In this document: positions 43,916-51,745 of the stretch, in pieces
Position numbering within the stretch: the stretch's first letter is position 1
Layout: the number at the start of each line of letters is the position of its first letter
NCBI RefSeq assembly: GCF_943913045.1
Contig: NZ_CALTVH010000008.1
Span: 1 to 64,000, forward strand
Origin: an uncultured Ezakiella sp.
Lineage (GTDB): Bacteria > Bacillota > Clostridia > Tissierellales > Peptoniphilaceae
Reading direction: 5' to 3'
DNA: 64,000 bases
Notes under the pieces: generated by a model
Told to the model about the DNA's origin: nothing
The model's database searches: none
What the model saw: the letters and a program-made list of their open reading frames with translations, nothing else
Program-made: the position numbers and the translations under genes

Positions 43916-44820
43916 TATACCCTCAAGAATCTCTTCAATGAAATAAGTGAGCCCAGAGCCGCTATACCTATTCCTAGTGTGGCAAATATAACTGCCATAT
44001 CACTAAAGAATAAGCTTGGTGGGACTATGGCCGAGGACAATAGTCCAGTTACATTGTTTATAGCCTCTAGGTAAAAATACCTGTAACCAAAGGCCACTAT
44101 CAAAAATGCAATCAAAGACCCGATAAAGCCCATGAGGACACCTTCGATAAAAAATGGTCCCTTGATGTAGGCATCTGTCGCCCCCACCCATTTCATAATG
44201 GAAATTTCTGTTCGTCTGGAATTTACTGCCAGCCTGATGGTGTTTGACATCAAAAAGATTGAAACCAAACTCAAAAAGCCGACCATAAAAACTCCGCCAA
44301 TTTGAATGTATTTAGAAATAGCAAGCATCTGCTCGATTTCCTTGGCAAAGTAATTGACCTTCCATACCCCGTCCATCTTGCCCAATTTTTTAGCAACTGC
44401 TTCCGCATCTTCGATATTGTTTACGCGAATCTCGAAAGATTTGGGGATAGGATTTTTCTCTTCATCTTCATATTCGTCCAAGAGCCAAGCATTTTCACCC
44501 CAAGAGCTCTTGAGTTCCTTGAGTCCTTCTGCAGGCGACTTGAACCTGATTTTCTTTATGCCACCAATGGCTGCAATTTGGTCCGCCATAGCTTCTATTT
44601 CGGGCACGTCTAACTTGTCTTCTATAAATATATCGATTTGGTCCATCTTTTTGTTGGTATCCATTACCAATTGGTTGATGGATAGGACCATTATTAGCAT
44701 TAGACCGAGTATTACCAAGACGATTGCAATTGAAACAATGCTGATCATACCCATGGACTTGTTGCGGTTAAGACCCTGGAAGCCTTGCTTGATCATATTT
44801 GCAAAAACTCTAAATTTCAT
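43915..44820 (-). CDS. ftsX: Cell division protein FtsX
   Basis: Membrane partner of the FtsE ATPase; transmits ATP-driven movement to wall hydrolases outside the cell. The 301 residues show the expected plan: first helix (about 23-47), large extracellular domain (48-170, with FKSPAEGLKELKSSWGENAW), then three helices, including VSIFLMSNTIRLAVNSRRTE and the conserved ISIMKWVGATDAYIKGPFFI loop. The start overlaps ftsE by 11 bases. Confidence 0.94.
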   Translation of the reverse strand: MKFRVFANMIKQGFQGLNRNKSMGMISIVSIAIVLVILGLMLIMVLSINQLVMDTNKKMDQIDIFIEDKLDVPEIEAMADQIAAIGGIKKIRFKSPAEGLKELKSSWGENAWLLDEYEDEEKNPIPKSFEIRVNNIEDAEAVAKKLGKMDGVWKVNYFAKEIEQMLAISKYIQIGGVFMVGFLSLVSIFLMSNTIRLAVNSRRTEISIMKWVGATDAYIKGPFFIEGVLMGFIGSLIAFLIVAFGYRYFYLEAINNVTGLLSSAIVPPSLFFSDMAVIFATLGIGIAALGSLISLKRFLRV

Positions 44821-45700
44821 CTTCCACCTCGTCCATCATTTCCGCTTCAGCCTTTTCTATATCTACTTCAATTTCATCTTCTGATGTATTTGAATTCCTA
44901 TTTTCTTCTTTGGTCCTGGAAAAGACTTCTTCTTTTAAATCAGCCTTGTCTTCATCCGAGAGATTATCGATCTCACAAATTTTTTGGTTGCCGTAATCAA
45001 CATCGTGCTTGTCAATGTCGCTTACCTCTTCGCCTTCGTTAGCTGTATCTGTTACGACTTTGCCGTCCTTTAAAACAACAACCCTGTGTGGAAGTAGCTT
45101 TACTATATCCTTGGCGTGGGTTGCCATCAAAATAGTTGTCCCACGGTTGTTGATGTCTGTTAGAACTTGCATGATTTCAAGACTGGTTTCAAAATCCAGG
45201 TTACCTGTCGGTTCGTCTGCAATCAAAATATGAGGCTCATTGATAATAGCCCGTGCAATTGCAACCCTTTGCTTTTCACCGCCCGAAAGTTCATTGGGGA
45301 AATTTTTCGCCTTGTCACTAAGGCCGACCAAGCTCAAAATAATTGGCACTCTCCGCCTAATTTCCTTTCTCCGTACGCCTAAAATTTCTAGAGCAAAGGC
45401 CACGTTTTCATAAACGGTCTTTTGCTCCAAAATTCTAAAGTCTTGAAATATAGTACCTATATATCTTCTGATATAAGGGACCCGACGTCTAGACACATAT
45501 GTTATATCCTTACCATTTAAAAGAATCTTGCCCTCTGTCGGTTCGATTTCCTTTAAAAGTAATCTGGTCAAAGTAGATTTACCTGCTCCCGAGTGGCCCA
45601 TAAGATAAAGGAATTCACCATCATCTATCTTTAAGCTAACATCGTCTAGAGCAGCAACCCCCTTTTCGTATTCTTTAGTTATATTCTCTAAGACAATCAT
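44810..45700 (-). CDS. ftsE: Cell division ATPase FtsE with acidic C-terminal extension
   Basis: ABC-type ATPase of the FtsEX complex. Walker A GHSGAGKSTLTRLL (about 35-48), signature ELSGGEKQRVAIARAI (about 136), Walker B HILIADEPTGNLDFET and the His switch ATHAKDIV are all intact. The usual FtsE ends near residue 228; here about 65 strongly acidic, Asp/Glu-rich residues follow (for example SEDEIEVDIEKAEAEMMDEV). It is the first gene of the operon. Confidence 0.94.
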   Translation of the reverse strand: MIVLENITKEYEKGVAALDDVSLKIDDGEFLYLMGHSGAGKSTLTRLLLKEIEPTEGKILLNGKDITYVSRRRVPYIRRYIGTIFQDFRILEQKTVYENVAFALEILGVRRKEIRRRVPIILSLVGLSDKAKNFPNELSGGEKQRVAIARAIINEPHILIADEPTGNLDFETSLEIMQVLTDINNRGTTILMATHAKDIVKLLPHRVVVLKDGKVVTDTANEGEEVSDIDKHDVDYGNQKICEIDNLSDEDKADLKEEVFSRTKEENRNSNTSEDEIEVDIEKAEAEMMDEVEDEI

Positions 45701-45723
45701 AATATTCTCCTATTCTTTAGGTT

Positions 45724-45752
45724 ATTATACACGATTAATTTTCATAATTCAA
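45724..45752 (-). promoter_or_regulatory. Sigma-A promoter of ftsE operon
   Basis: TTGAAT (45752-45747) and TATAAT (45729-45724) on the minus strand with a 17-base spacer, 24 bases upstream of the ATG. Confidence 0.7.
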
Positions 45753-45815
45753 ATTAGAAAAAATTCTTACCAAGTAAATTATAACATAAATAAGCCTTTA
45801 ATAAAACCGATATCC

Positions 45816-45844
45816 TTGACATTCAAAGTCATTAATAGTATACT
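45816..45844 (+). promoter_or_regulatory. Sigma-A promoter of the folate transporter leader
   Basis: TTGACA (45816-45821) and TATACT (45839-45844), spacer 17, directly upstream of the riboswitch. Confidence 0.85.
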
Positions 45845-45852
45845 GAAATTAA

Positions 45853-45970
45853 TAACAGAGTAGGTGTAAAGCGTAAAGTGTTTGGAGATGGGACGTAGCT
45901 CTAAAACGAAGGATAGTCCGCGGCTTATACATCGCGTTCGCTATATTTTTAATAGCTTCCTTTCTGTTAT
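45853..45970 (+). promoter_or_regulatory. Tetrahydrofolate riboswitch
   Basis: The leader reads AGAGTAGGTG, GCGTAAAGTG, ATGGGACGTAG, ACGAAGGATAG, CCGCGGC and CATCGCGTTCGC in the order of the known folate (THF) riboswitch core. The 5' AATAACAGA can pair with TCTGTTATT just before the AAAGGAGG ribosome site, which suggests control of translation. The downstream gene is a FolT-type transporter, which supports the call. Confidence 0.85.
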
Positions 45971-45985
45971 TAAAGGAGGTTTTAT

Positions 45986-46930
45986 ATGAAAAAATTATTG
46001 AAGTTCAACACAAAACCTGCCAATATAATCGCAGCAATAGTATTTGCGATTGCAGGTTTTTATTTAGTTGTGAACACAACCAACCCACTCTACATGGGAA
46101 TCTGTGGAGCCTTGTTTTTGGCAACAATCCACGGGGCCCTAAACGGAGCAGCCGTTGGTGGGCTAGTTTCTGGGGGAGCAATCCTTGCTGGTATCCTTTA
46201 CAGGGCAGCAAATGTTACCCTAAAGATCGGTAAGAAATGGTCACCAGAAAAAATCGCAGAAAAGCAAGCAGCTTTTGATGCACACATGGCAAACTTAAAC
46301 AAGTATATGATTTTATATGTGCTTGGAGCTATTGCCCTAGCATTTTTAGGCAGATATATCTACCTAAGACTTGCCAACTACAAGCACGAAAACACTCACA
46401 CAGGTGCCAGAAAGATTACCTATTTTGGAATGTTTATCGCACTTGGTGTTGCAGTTAACTCACTTCGTGTTGGTCCACTAAGCTTTGGTGGCTTCCCAAT
46501 CATCTATTCAGGTATGGTCATGGGACCAATTTCTGGATTTATCATTGGTGCAATTACAGACGTAATCGCCTTCTTGGTAAGGCCATCAGCAAATGCTTTT
46601 AACCCACTATTTATTCTAACAAGTGCACTAACAGGTGCTATTCCAGCATTTATTATCCATGTATTACCTGGAGAAAATAGTAAGTTAAAACACAATTTCT
46701 GGTATGTATTACTAGCCTTTGCCGTTGGTCAATTCATAACATCAGTTATACTGGTTCCACTCTTTAGGCAAATGCTATTTGCTCATCCATTTGTTGCAAC
46801 AGCATCAGCTGCAGCACTTAGACAATTGTGGCACGTTCCACTATATGCATTTTTGTATATGAATACACAAAAAGTTGTGGAAACACAAATTGACTTTACA
46901 AAAGTAAAAGAAGGAAAAAAAGAAGTTTAA
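45986..46930 (+). CDS. folT: Folate ECF transporter S component with N-terminal membrane extension
   Basis: A 314-residue membrane protein. The C-terminal part (about 140-305) is a FolT-like S component: ARKITYFGMFIALGVAVNSL, GGFPIIYSGMVMGPISGFII and GAITDVIAFLVRPSANAFNP. FolT proteins are usually about 180 residues; here an extra 135-residue N-terminal region with roughly four hydrophobic segments and a charged loop (KWSPEKIAEKQAAFDAHMAN) precedes it. The THF riboswitch supports folate as substrate. ECF ATPases and EcfT are not in the window. Confidence 0.9.
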   Translation: MKKLLKFNTKPANIIAAIVFAIAGFYLVVNTTNPLYMGICGALFLATIHGALNGAAVGGLVSGGAILAGILYRAANVTLKIGKKWSPEKIAEKQAAFDAHMANLNKYMILYVLGAIALAFLGRYIYLRLANYKHENTHTGARKITYFGMFIALGVAVNSLRVGPLSFGGFPIIYSGMVMGPISGFIIGAITDVIAFLVRPSANAFNPLFILTSALTGAIPAFIIHVLPGENSKLKHNFWYVLLAFAVGQFITSVILVPLFRQMLFAHPFVATASAAALRQLWHVPLYAFLYMNTQKVVETQIDFTKVKEGKKEV

Positions 46931-46935
46931 ATTTT

Positions 46936-46973
46936 ATCCCAGGCCAATCGTCATCCGGGCTTGGGATTTTTTT
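46936..46973 (+). terminator. Intrinsic terminator of folT
   Basis: ATCCCAGGCC and GGGCTTGGGAT pair around an 11-base loop and are followed by TTTTTTT. Confidence 0.85.
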
Positions 46974-46993
46974 ATTGGGAAAACCAAATTGTG

Positions 46994-47020
46994 CTTGTTA
47001 TTATAATTAATAATAACAAG
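46994..47020. repeat. 10-bp perfect inverted repeat between folT and clpX
   Basis: CTTGTTATTA and TAATAACAAG flank a 7-base AT loop. There is no T-run after it. Possible protein-binding site; the convergent genes on both sides give no clue. Nothing else is seen between 47021 and 47177. Confidence 0.5.
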
Positions 47021-47177
47021 TGCAGGCTAAATTAAAAGTCTAAAATTTTCTTGTAAATATTTTATCAGATAGAATCAAAAACATTTTTGCGGAAAAATTC
47101 TCACAAATAATTTGCAAATAAAATAGGCAGTACAATAACTCTTTGTGTTTTACTCCCCAACAAATATTATACAGCCA

Positions 47178-47210
47178 CAAAAAAGCTCCAGGCCTTTAAA
47201 GCCCGGAGCT
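47178..47210. terminator. Intrinsic terminator of clpX (usable from both strands)
   Basis: AGCTCCGGGC and GCCTGGAGCT (minus strand, one G-U) pair around a TTTAAAG loop; T-runs lie on both sides. Confidence 0.85.
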
Positions 47211-47216
47211 TGTTTT

Positions 47217-48434
47217 TTATTTTTCATCCGTAGAGTCATTTATGGATTCTACAAATTTTTTATTCTTATAGTCAATGAGCAAATGCTTTACATCCTCTTT
47301 GTCTGGCAGGTCATACATATATGGGAGCATTACCTTTTCCATAATACTTCTCAGTCCCCTTGCTCCAGTTTCGCGAGCAATGGCCTCCTTGGCTATGGCC
47401 TTTAGGGCGCGTTCGGTGAATTCCAAATCACAACCGTCCAGTCTAAAGAGTTCTTGGTATTGGCTGACCAAGGCATTCTTTGGTTCGGTTAAAATCCTAA
47501 TCAAGGATGCCTCGTCCAAGTCGTTTAAGGAAACGTGAACAGGTAGCCTGCCAACAAGTTCTGGTATCAAACCAAACTTGACCAGGTCATGAGCTTCCAT
47601 AAGCTCAAAGAGCTCGCCTGTCTTTCTATCTTTTTTGGCTTCGTGGTCTTGGTTGAAGCCAATCATATTTTTTCCCAAACGCTTTTCAATAATGGATTCC
47701 AATCCATCAAAGGCACCGCCAACTATAAAGAGAATATTAGATGTATCCACTTGAATCATCTCTTGCTGTGGATGCTTGCGGCCTCCTTGCATTGGGACCG
47801 AACAAACATTGCCTTCAACTATTTTTAATAGGGCTTGTTGGACTCCCTCGCCACTTACGTCACGAGTTATGCTTACGTTTTCACTCTTGCGGGCAATCTT
47901 GTCGATTTCGTCGATGTAAATTATCCCGCGTTCCGCAGCTTCCAGATTAAAATCTGCCGCTTGGAGAAGTTTTAAAATTACATTTTCAACATCCTCTCCA
48001 ACATAACCAGCCTCTGTTAAAGTCGTCGCATCTGCAATGGCAAAGGGCACTTCCAAAATTGTCGCTATGGCCTTGGCGAGTAAAGTCTTACCAGACCCAG
48101 TTGGACCCAACAAGAGGACATTGCTCTTGTCCAGCTCAACATCTGTTTCCACCTGCCTAAAGACACGCTTGTAGTGGTTGTACATAGCCACTGACAAAAC
48201 TTTTTTAGCTTCCTCTTGGCCAATTACATACTCGTCCAAGCGTTCTTTGATTTGCTTTGGCGTCAGTAGAATTGGATCGTTTTTTATCCCCTGATAAAAA
48301 TTTCTTTCGCTATCAATCATATCTTGGCAGTATCTGATACAGTCATCACAAATGGATCCGTCGATACCATTTATGAAAAAATTTACTTCATCTGGAGTCC
48401 TGCCGCAAAATGAACAATGTTCTTTATTTGCCAC
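47217..48434 (-). CDS. clpX: ClpXP protease ATPase subunit ClpX
   Basis: Unfolds substrates and feeds them to ClpP. The 405 residues start with a C4 zinc-binding domain (CSFCGRTPDEV and CDDC about 19 residues later). The AAA+ core has Walker A LLGPTGSGKTLLAKAIA near 118, Walker B RGIIYIDEIDKIARKSEN near 185, the RKH-like pore loop and the IGF-type ClpP-binding loop replaced around KNMIGFNQD. It overlaps clpP by 11 bases. Confidence 0.97.
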   Translation of the reverse strand: MANKEHCSFCGRTPDEVNFFINGIDGSICDDCIRYCQDMIDSERNFYQGIKNDPILLTPKQIKERLDEYVIGQEEAKKVLSVAMYNHYKRVFRQVETDVELDKSNVLLLGPTGSGKTLLAKAIATILEVPFAIADATTLTEAGYVGEDVENVILKLLQAADFNLEAAERGIIYIDEIDKIARKSENVSITRDVSGEGVQQALLKIVEGNVCSVPMQGGRKHPQQEMIQVDTSNILFIVGGAFDGLESIIEKRLGKNMIGFNQDHEAKKDRKTGELFELMEAHDLVKFGLIPELVGRLPVHVSLNDLDEASLIRILTEPKNALVSQYQELFRLDGCDLEFTERALKAIAKEAIARETGARGLRSIMEKVMLPYMYDLPDKEDVKHLLIDYKNKKFVESINDSTDEK

Positions 48435-49020
48435 CTTTTACCTCTGGATATAAAACCTTGTCTATAAGTCCGTATTCTTTAGCTTCTTCAGCTGTCATAT
48501 ACTTGTCTCTGTCAGTGTCACGTTGAATGGTTTCCATATCTTGACCTGTGCACTCAACCAAGATATTGTTAATTCTTTCCCTTGTTTCAAGGATTTTTTC
48601 TGCTTGAATTCTAATATCTTCAGCTTGACCTTGGCTGCCACCGAGTGGTTGATGGATCATCACGTCTGCATTTGGCAGGGCATATCTTTTGCCCTTGGTA
48701 CCAGCGGTGAGCAAAAGCGCTCCCATACTTGCAGCCATGCCCATGCAAATGGTGCTTACGTCTGGTTTGATGTGACGCATGGTATCCAAAATCGCCATTC
48801 CACTAGTAACCTGTCCGCCAGGTGAGTTTATATATAATTGAATGTCCTTGCTTGGATCTTCTGCTTCCAAAAACAAGAGCTGAGCAACTACCAGGTCAGC
48901 CATGGTGTCGTTTACTTCACCTGTTACGAATACAATTCTTTCCTTCAAAAGTCTGGAAAAAATATCGTAAGACCTTTCGCCCCTGCCCGTGTTTTCTATA
49001 ACCATAGGAACTAGAGCCAT
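48424..49020 (-). CDS. clpP: ATP-dependent Clp protease proteolytic subunit ClpP
   Basis: Serine peptidase barrel used by ClpX. The 198 residues are typical. Catalytic Ser lies in CMGMAASMGALLLTAG, His in PNADVMIHQPLGGSQGQAED and Asp in the RDTDRDKYMTAEEAKEYGLI region. No CtsR box is visible before the tig-clpP-clpX operon, so heat control seems confined here to dnaJ-clpB. It starts directly after tig. Confidence 0.97.
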   Translation of the reverse strand: MALVPMVIENTGRGERSYDIFSRLLKERIVFVTGEVNDTMADLVVAQLLFLEAEDPSKDIQLYINSPGGQVTSGMAILDTMRHIKPDVSTICMGMAASMGALLLTAGTKGKRYALPNADVMIHQPLGGSQGQAEDIRIQAEKILETRERINNILVECTGQDMETIQRDTDRDKYMTAEEAKEYGLIDKVLYPEVKGGK

Positions 49021-50553
49021 CTATTTATCGTCTCCTTCTTCTTTAGCTTCTTTATCTTCAGCTTTTTTGCTTTCCTTTTTTTCTTTTTTATCTTTTTTAT
49101 CTTCGTCTTTTTTAGCTTTCTTGTCGTCGTCTTTCTTTTCAGATTTCTTTTCAGCCTTTTTTTCTTCTTTCTTTTCTTCAGCTTTCTTTTCAGCCTTATC
49201 TTCTGATTTTTTTGTAGCCTTCTTAGGAGCTTTCTTTTCTTTCTTTTCGTCCTTTTCTTCTTCGACCTTAACCCTGTCAACAATTGTCATCAAGTGTTCA
49301 ACAACCTTTTTGTTGGTGATTCCTTGGTCCATAAAGGTAATGTCGTGTGACTTGGCCATTTCGTAGAACTTATCAGGTTCCATGCCAAAGCCTGCAGCTG
49401 CTTCCTTGATAGCTGTTTCACGATCTTCATCTGTAACTTCGTAGCCCAATTTCTTAGCATAAGCAGCTAATGTCATGTTGGCCCTTGCACGTCTTTCTGC
49501 AACTTCTTTTAGTTGGTTGAAGATGTCTTCTTCTTTTTGTCCTGTGTATTGGAGGAACATATTGAAGTCAAGGCCTTGTTGTTGGAGCCTATACTTGTAT
49601 TCGTCAAGTTCCTTGTGTTGTTGGTCGTGAATAATTGCTTCTGGCACAACAAAGTCAGCCTTTTCTACCAAGGCATCTACTGCTGCATTTTCTTCTCTGA
49701 TTGCAATTGCTTCCTTGAGTTGTTCTTCCAAATTCTTTCTGATATCAGCCTTGAATTCATCAAGTGTGTCAAACTCTGAAATTTCGCTTGCAAAGTCGTC
49801 GTCAAGTTCAGGTAATTCAAATTCTGAAATACCCTTTAGCTTGGTCTTAAATGTAGCTTCCTTGCCAGCGAGTTCACTTGCGTGATAATTTTCTGGGAAA
49901 GTGACTACTACGTCAAATTCTTCGTCAATCTTCTTGCCAACGATTTGGTCTTCAAAGCCAGGAATAAATTGGCCGCTGCCCAAAACGAGTTCTGTATCTT
50001 CGCCTTCGCCACCTTCGAAAGGCTCATCGCCCAAGAAACCCTTGAAGTCGATGATAACTTGGTCGCCTTCTTTGGCTGCTCTGTCATCAACGATGATTTC
50101 TCTTTGGTTTTTGTTCCTTTCGTCTTCTAGGTAAGCGTCTACAGTTTCATCTGTAATTTCTTCTTCGATTAGTGGAATTTCAAGTTTTTTGAATTCTTCA
50201 AATTCAATTTCAGGCATGACTTCTGTTTCAACTTTCATTACAACAGCTTGTCCGTCTTCCAATTTTTCAATATCAATGTCTGGATAACCAATTGCATTAA
50301 TGTCTAATTCTTTAATAACAGATTCGTAATTTTCATTAATTGCCATATTGATAGCTTCTTCAGCAAAAATTCCCTTGCCATAATAATTTTCAATCATGTG
50401 CTTAGGTGCTTTGCCCTTTCTAAAGCCGTCAACTCTAAAATGTCCTCTATCTTTTAAGTATGCTTTTTGCTCGTATTGTTTAAATTCATCCCATGGTAGT
50501 TGCCATTCAAAAACTACCTTATTATCTTTCTTTTCAATAACTTTTACACTCAT
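49021..50553 (-). CDS. tig: Trigger factor with long Lys/Glu-rich tail
   Basis: Ribosome-associated chaperone and peptidyl-prolyl isomerase. The ribosome-binding loop is GFRKGKAPKHMIENYYGKGI (about 43-62). The FKBP domain (about 150-240) contains DDRAAKEGDQVIIDFKGFLG and FEDQIVGKKIDEEFDVVVTF. The C-terminal chaperone arms end near residue 425; a normal trigger factor stops there. The final 85 residues are almost only Lys, Glu, Asp and Ala (KKATKKSEDKAEKKAEEKKE and similar). The tail is a low-complexity, disordered stretch of unknown role. First gene of tig-clpP-clpX. Confidence 0.95.
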   Translation of the reverse strand: MSVKVIEKKDNKVVFEWQLPWDEFKQYEQKAYLKDRGHFRVDGFRKGKAPKHMIENYYGKGIFAEEAINMAINENYESVIKELDINAIGYPDIDIEKLEDGQAVVMKVETEVMPEIEFEEFKKLEIPLIEEEITDETVDAYLEDERNKNQREIIVDDRAAKEGDQVIIDFKGFLGDEPFEGGEGEDTELVLGSGQFIPGFEDQIVGKKIDEEFDVVVTFPENYHASELAGKEATFKTKLKGISEFELPELDDDFASEISEFDTLDEFKADIRKNLEEQLKEAIAIREENAAVDALVEKADFVVPEAIIHDQQHKELDEYKYRLQQQGLDFNMFLQYTGQKEEDIFNQLKEVAERRARANMTLAAYAKKLGYEVTDEDRETAIKEAAAGFGMEPDKFYEMAKSHDITFMDQGITNKKVVEHLMTIVDRVKVEEEKDEKKEKKAPKKATKKSEDKAEKKAEEKKEEKKAEKKSEKKDDDKKAKKDEDKKDKKEKKESKKAEDKEAKEEGDDK

Positions 50554-50579
50554 AGCTATCTCCTTTCAATATTATAAGT

Positions 50580-50609
50580 AGTATATCACAAAATATATGA
50601 GTTTTTCAA
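50580..50609 (-). promoter_or_regulatory. Promoter of tig-clpP-clpX
   Basis: TTGAAA (50609-50604) and TATACT (50585-50580) on the minus strand, 18-base spacer. Confidence 0.65.
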
Positions 50610-50642
50610 CCTATTATAATAGCTACCCAAATCTTACAAGTC

Positions 50643-50671
50643 TTAACGTTTTTTGCATTTTATGTTATAAT
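50643..50671 (+). promoter_or_regulatory. Promoter of cysteine desulfurase-mnmA (leaderless)
   Basis: TTAACG (50643-50648) and TATAAT (50666-50671) are 17 bases apart. The ATG at 50678 lies exactly where transcription should begin, so the message is probably leaderless. Confidence 0.6.
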
Positions 50672-50677
50672 TAACCT

Positions 50678-51745
50678 ATGATTTATTTTGATTATGCAGC
50701 CACCTCTCTCTTTAGAGAAGATATTTTTGAATATATATACAAACACTTGAGCGATTTCGACGGCAATACCGAGTCCACCCACGCTTATGGGCGGTCGTCC
50801 AGGAAGATTTTAGAGGAGGCCCGTGCGGACATAGGCAAGTCTTTAAATGCAGATCCAGCTTGCATTTATTTTAATGCGGGTGCCAGCGAGGGCAACAATA
50901 CGATTTTAAAATCCTTCAAAGCTAATGAGATTTTGACCACAAATATCGAGCACTCATCAATACAAAATAATCTTGACGATGAGAGCTTAATTGTAAAAGT
51001 CGACCAGTCGGGCATTTTTAAGTTGGAAGATATTATCGAAAAAATTTCTGAAAACACAAAATTAATTTCAGTCCAATATGTAAACAACGAGTTGGGGACT
51101 ATCCAGCCTCTTGAAAAATTGGGAGTATGGCTTGCGGAAAACCGCTCGGATATCTGGTATCACGTGGATGCGGTCCAAGCTTACGGCCACCTTGATATCA
51201 ATGTGGAAAATATCAAGTGCACTTCCCTGTCAATCTCTGCCCACAAGCTGGGAGCCAGCAAAAATTTCGGCATTCTTTACGCCAATAGGGATTTTGATCC
51301 ACTGATAAAAGCTGGCGACCAAGAGCATGGCTTACGCGGTGGCACAGGTAACACCATGGGTGCTTTCCTCTGCGCCAGAGCTTATGAGGCCATGGTTAGA
51401 GAGAGGGAATATATAAAATCTCTCAAAGAATATTTCTTAAAGGAAATCGCAAAAACAAATATAAATTACCAGGTAAATGGCGATTTAAATTCACAAACGA
51501 GCCATATTTTAAATATATATTTTGAAGATTATCAAACAGATTTTCTTTTGACATATTTGGATATGCACGGCATTTGCGTGTCATCGGGTTCAGCCTGCAA
51601 GTCAGGAAGCCACCTGCCATCGCACGTAATCACAAATACCTACGATGTAGACCGGGCCAACCATTCCATCAGATTTAGCTTCGGTTACAAAAATACCTTT
51701 GAAGACATAGACAAACTTATGAAAGTATTGGGTGATATGAAATGA
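50678..51745 (+). CDS. Cysteine desulfurase (NifS/IscS-like)
   Basis: PLP enzyme that removes sulfur from cysteine as a protein persulfide. The 355 residues include AATSLFREDIFEYIYKHL at the N-terminus, the PLP lysine in SLSISAHKLGASKNFGILYA, and the catalytic cysteine in CVSSGSACKSGSHLPSHV. It overlaps mnmA by 4 bases (ATGA), so its main role is presumably to supply sulfur for tRNA 2-thiouridine. There is no Shine-Dalgarno sequence before the ATG, unlike nearly every other gene here. Confidence 0.92.
   Translation: MIYFDYAATSLFREDIFEYIYKHLSDFDGNTESTHAYGRSSRKILEEARADIGKSLNADPACIYFNAGASEGNNTILKSFKANEILTTNIEHSSIQNNLDDESLIVKVDQSGIFKLEDIIEKISENTKLISVQYVNNELGTIQPLEKLGVWLAENRSDIWYHVDAVQAYGHLDINVENIKCTSLSISAHKLGASKNFGILYANRDFDPLIKAGDQEHGLRGGTGNTMGAFLCARAYEAMVREREYIKSLKEYFLKEIAKTNINYQVNGDLNSQTSHILNIYFEDYQTDFLLTYLDMHGICVSSGSACKSGSHLPSHVITNTYDVDRANHSIRFSFGYKNTFEDIDKLMKVLGDMK

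Noticed and set aside
49011..49283. Lys/Arg-rich 90-residue minus-strand frame inside tig
   Set aside because: It is a frame shadow of the low-complexity tail of trigger factor.
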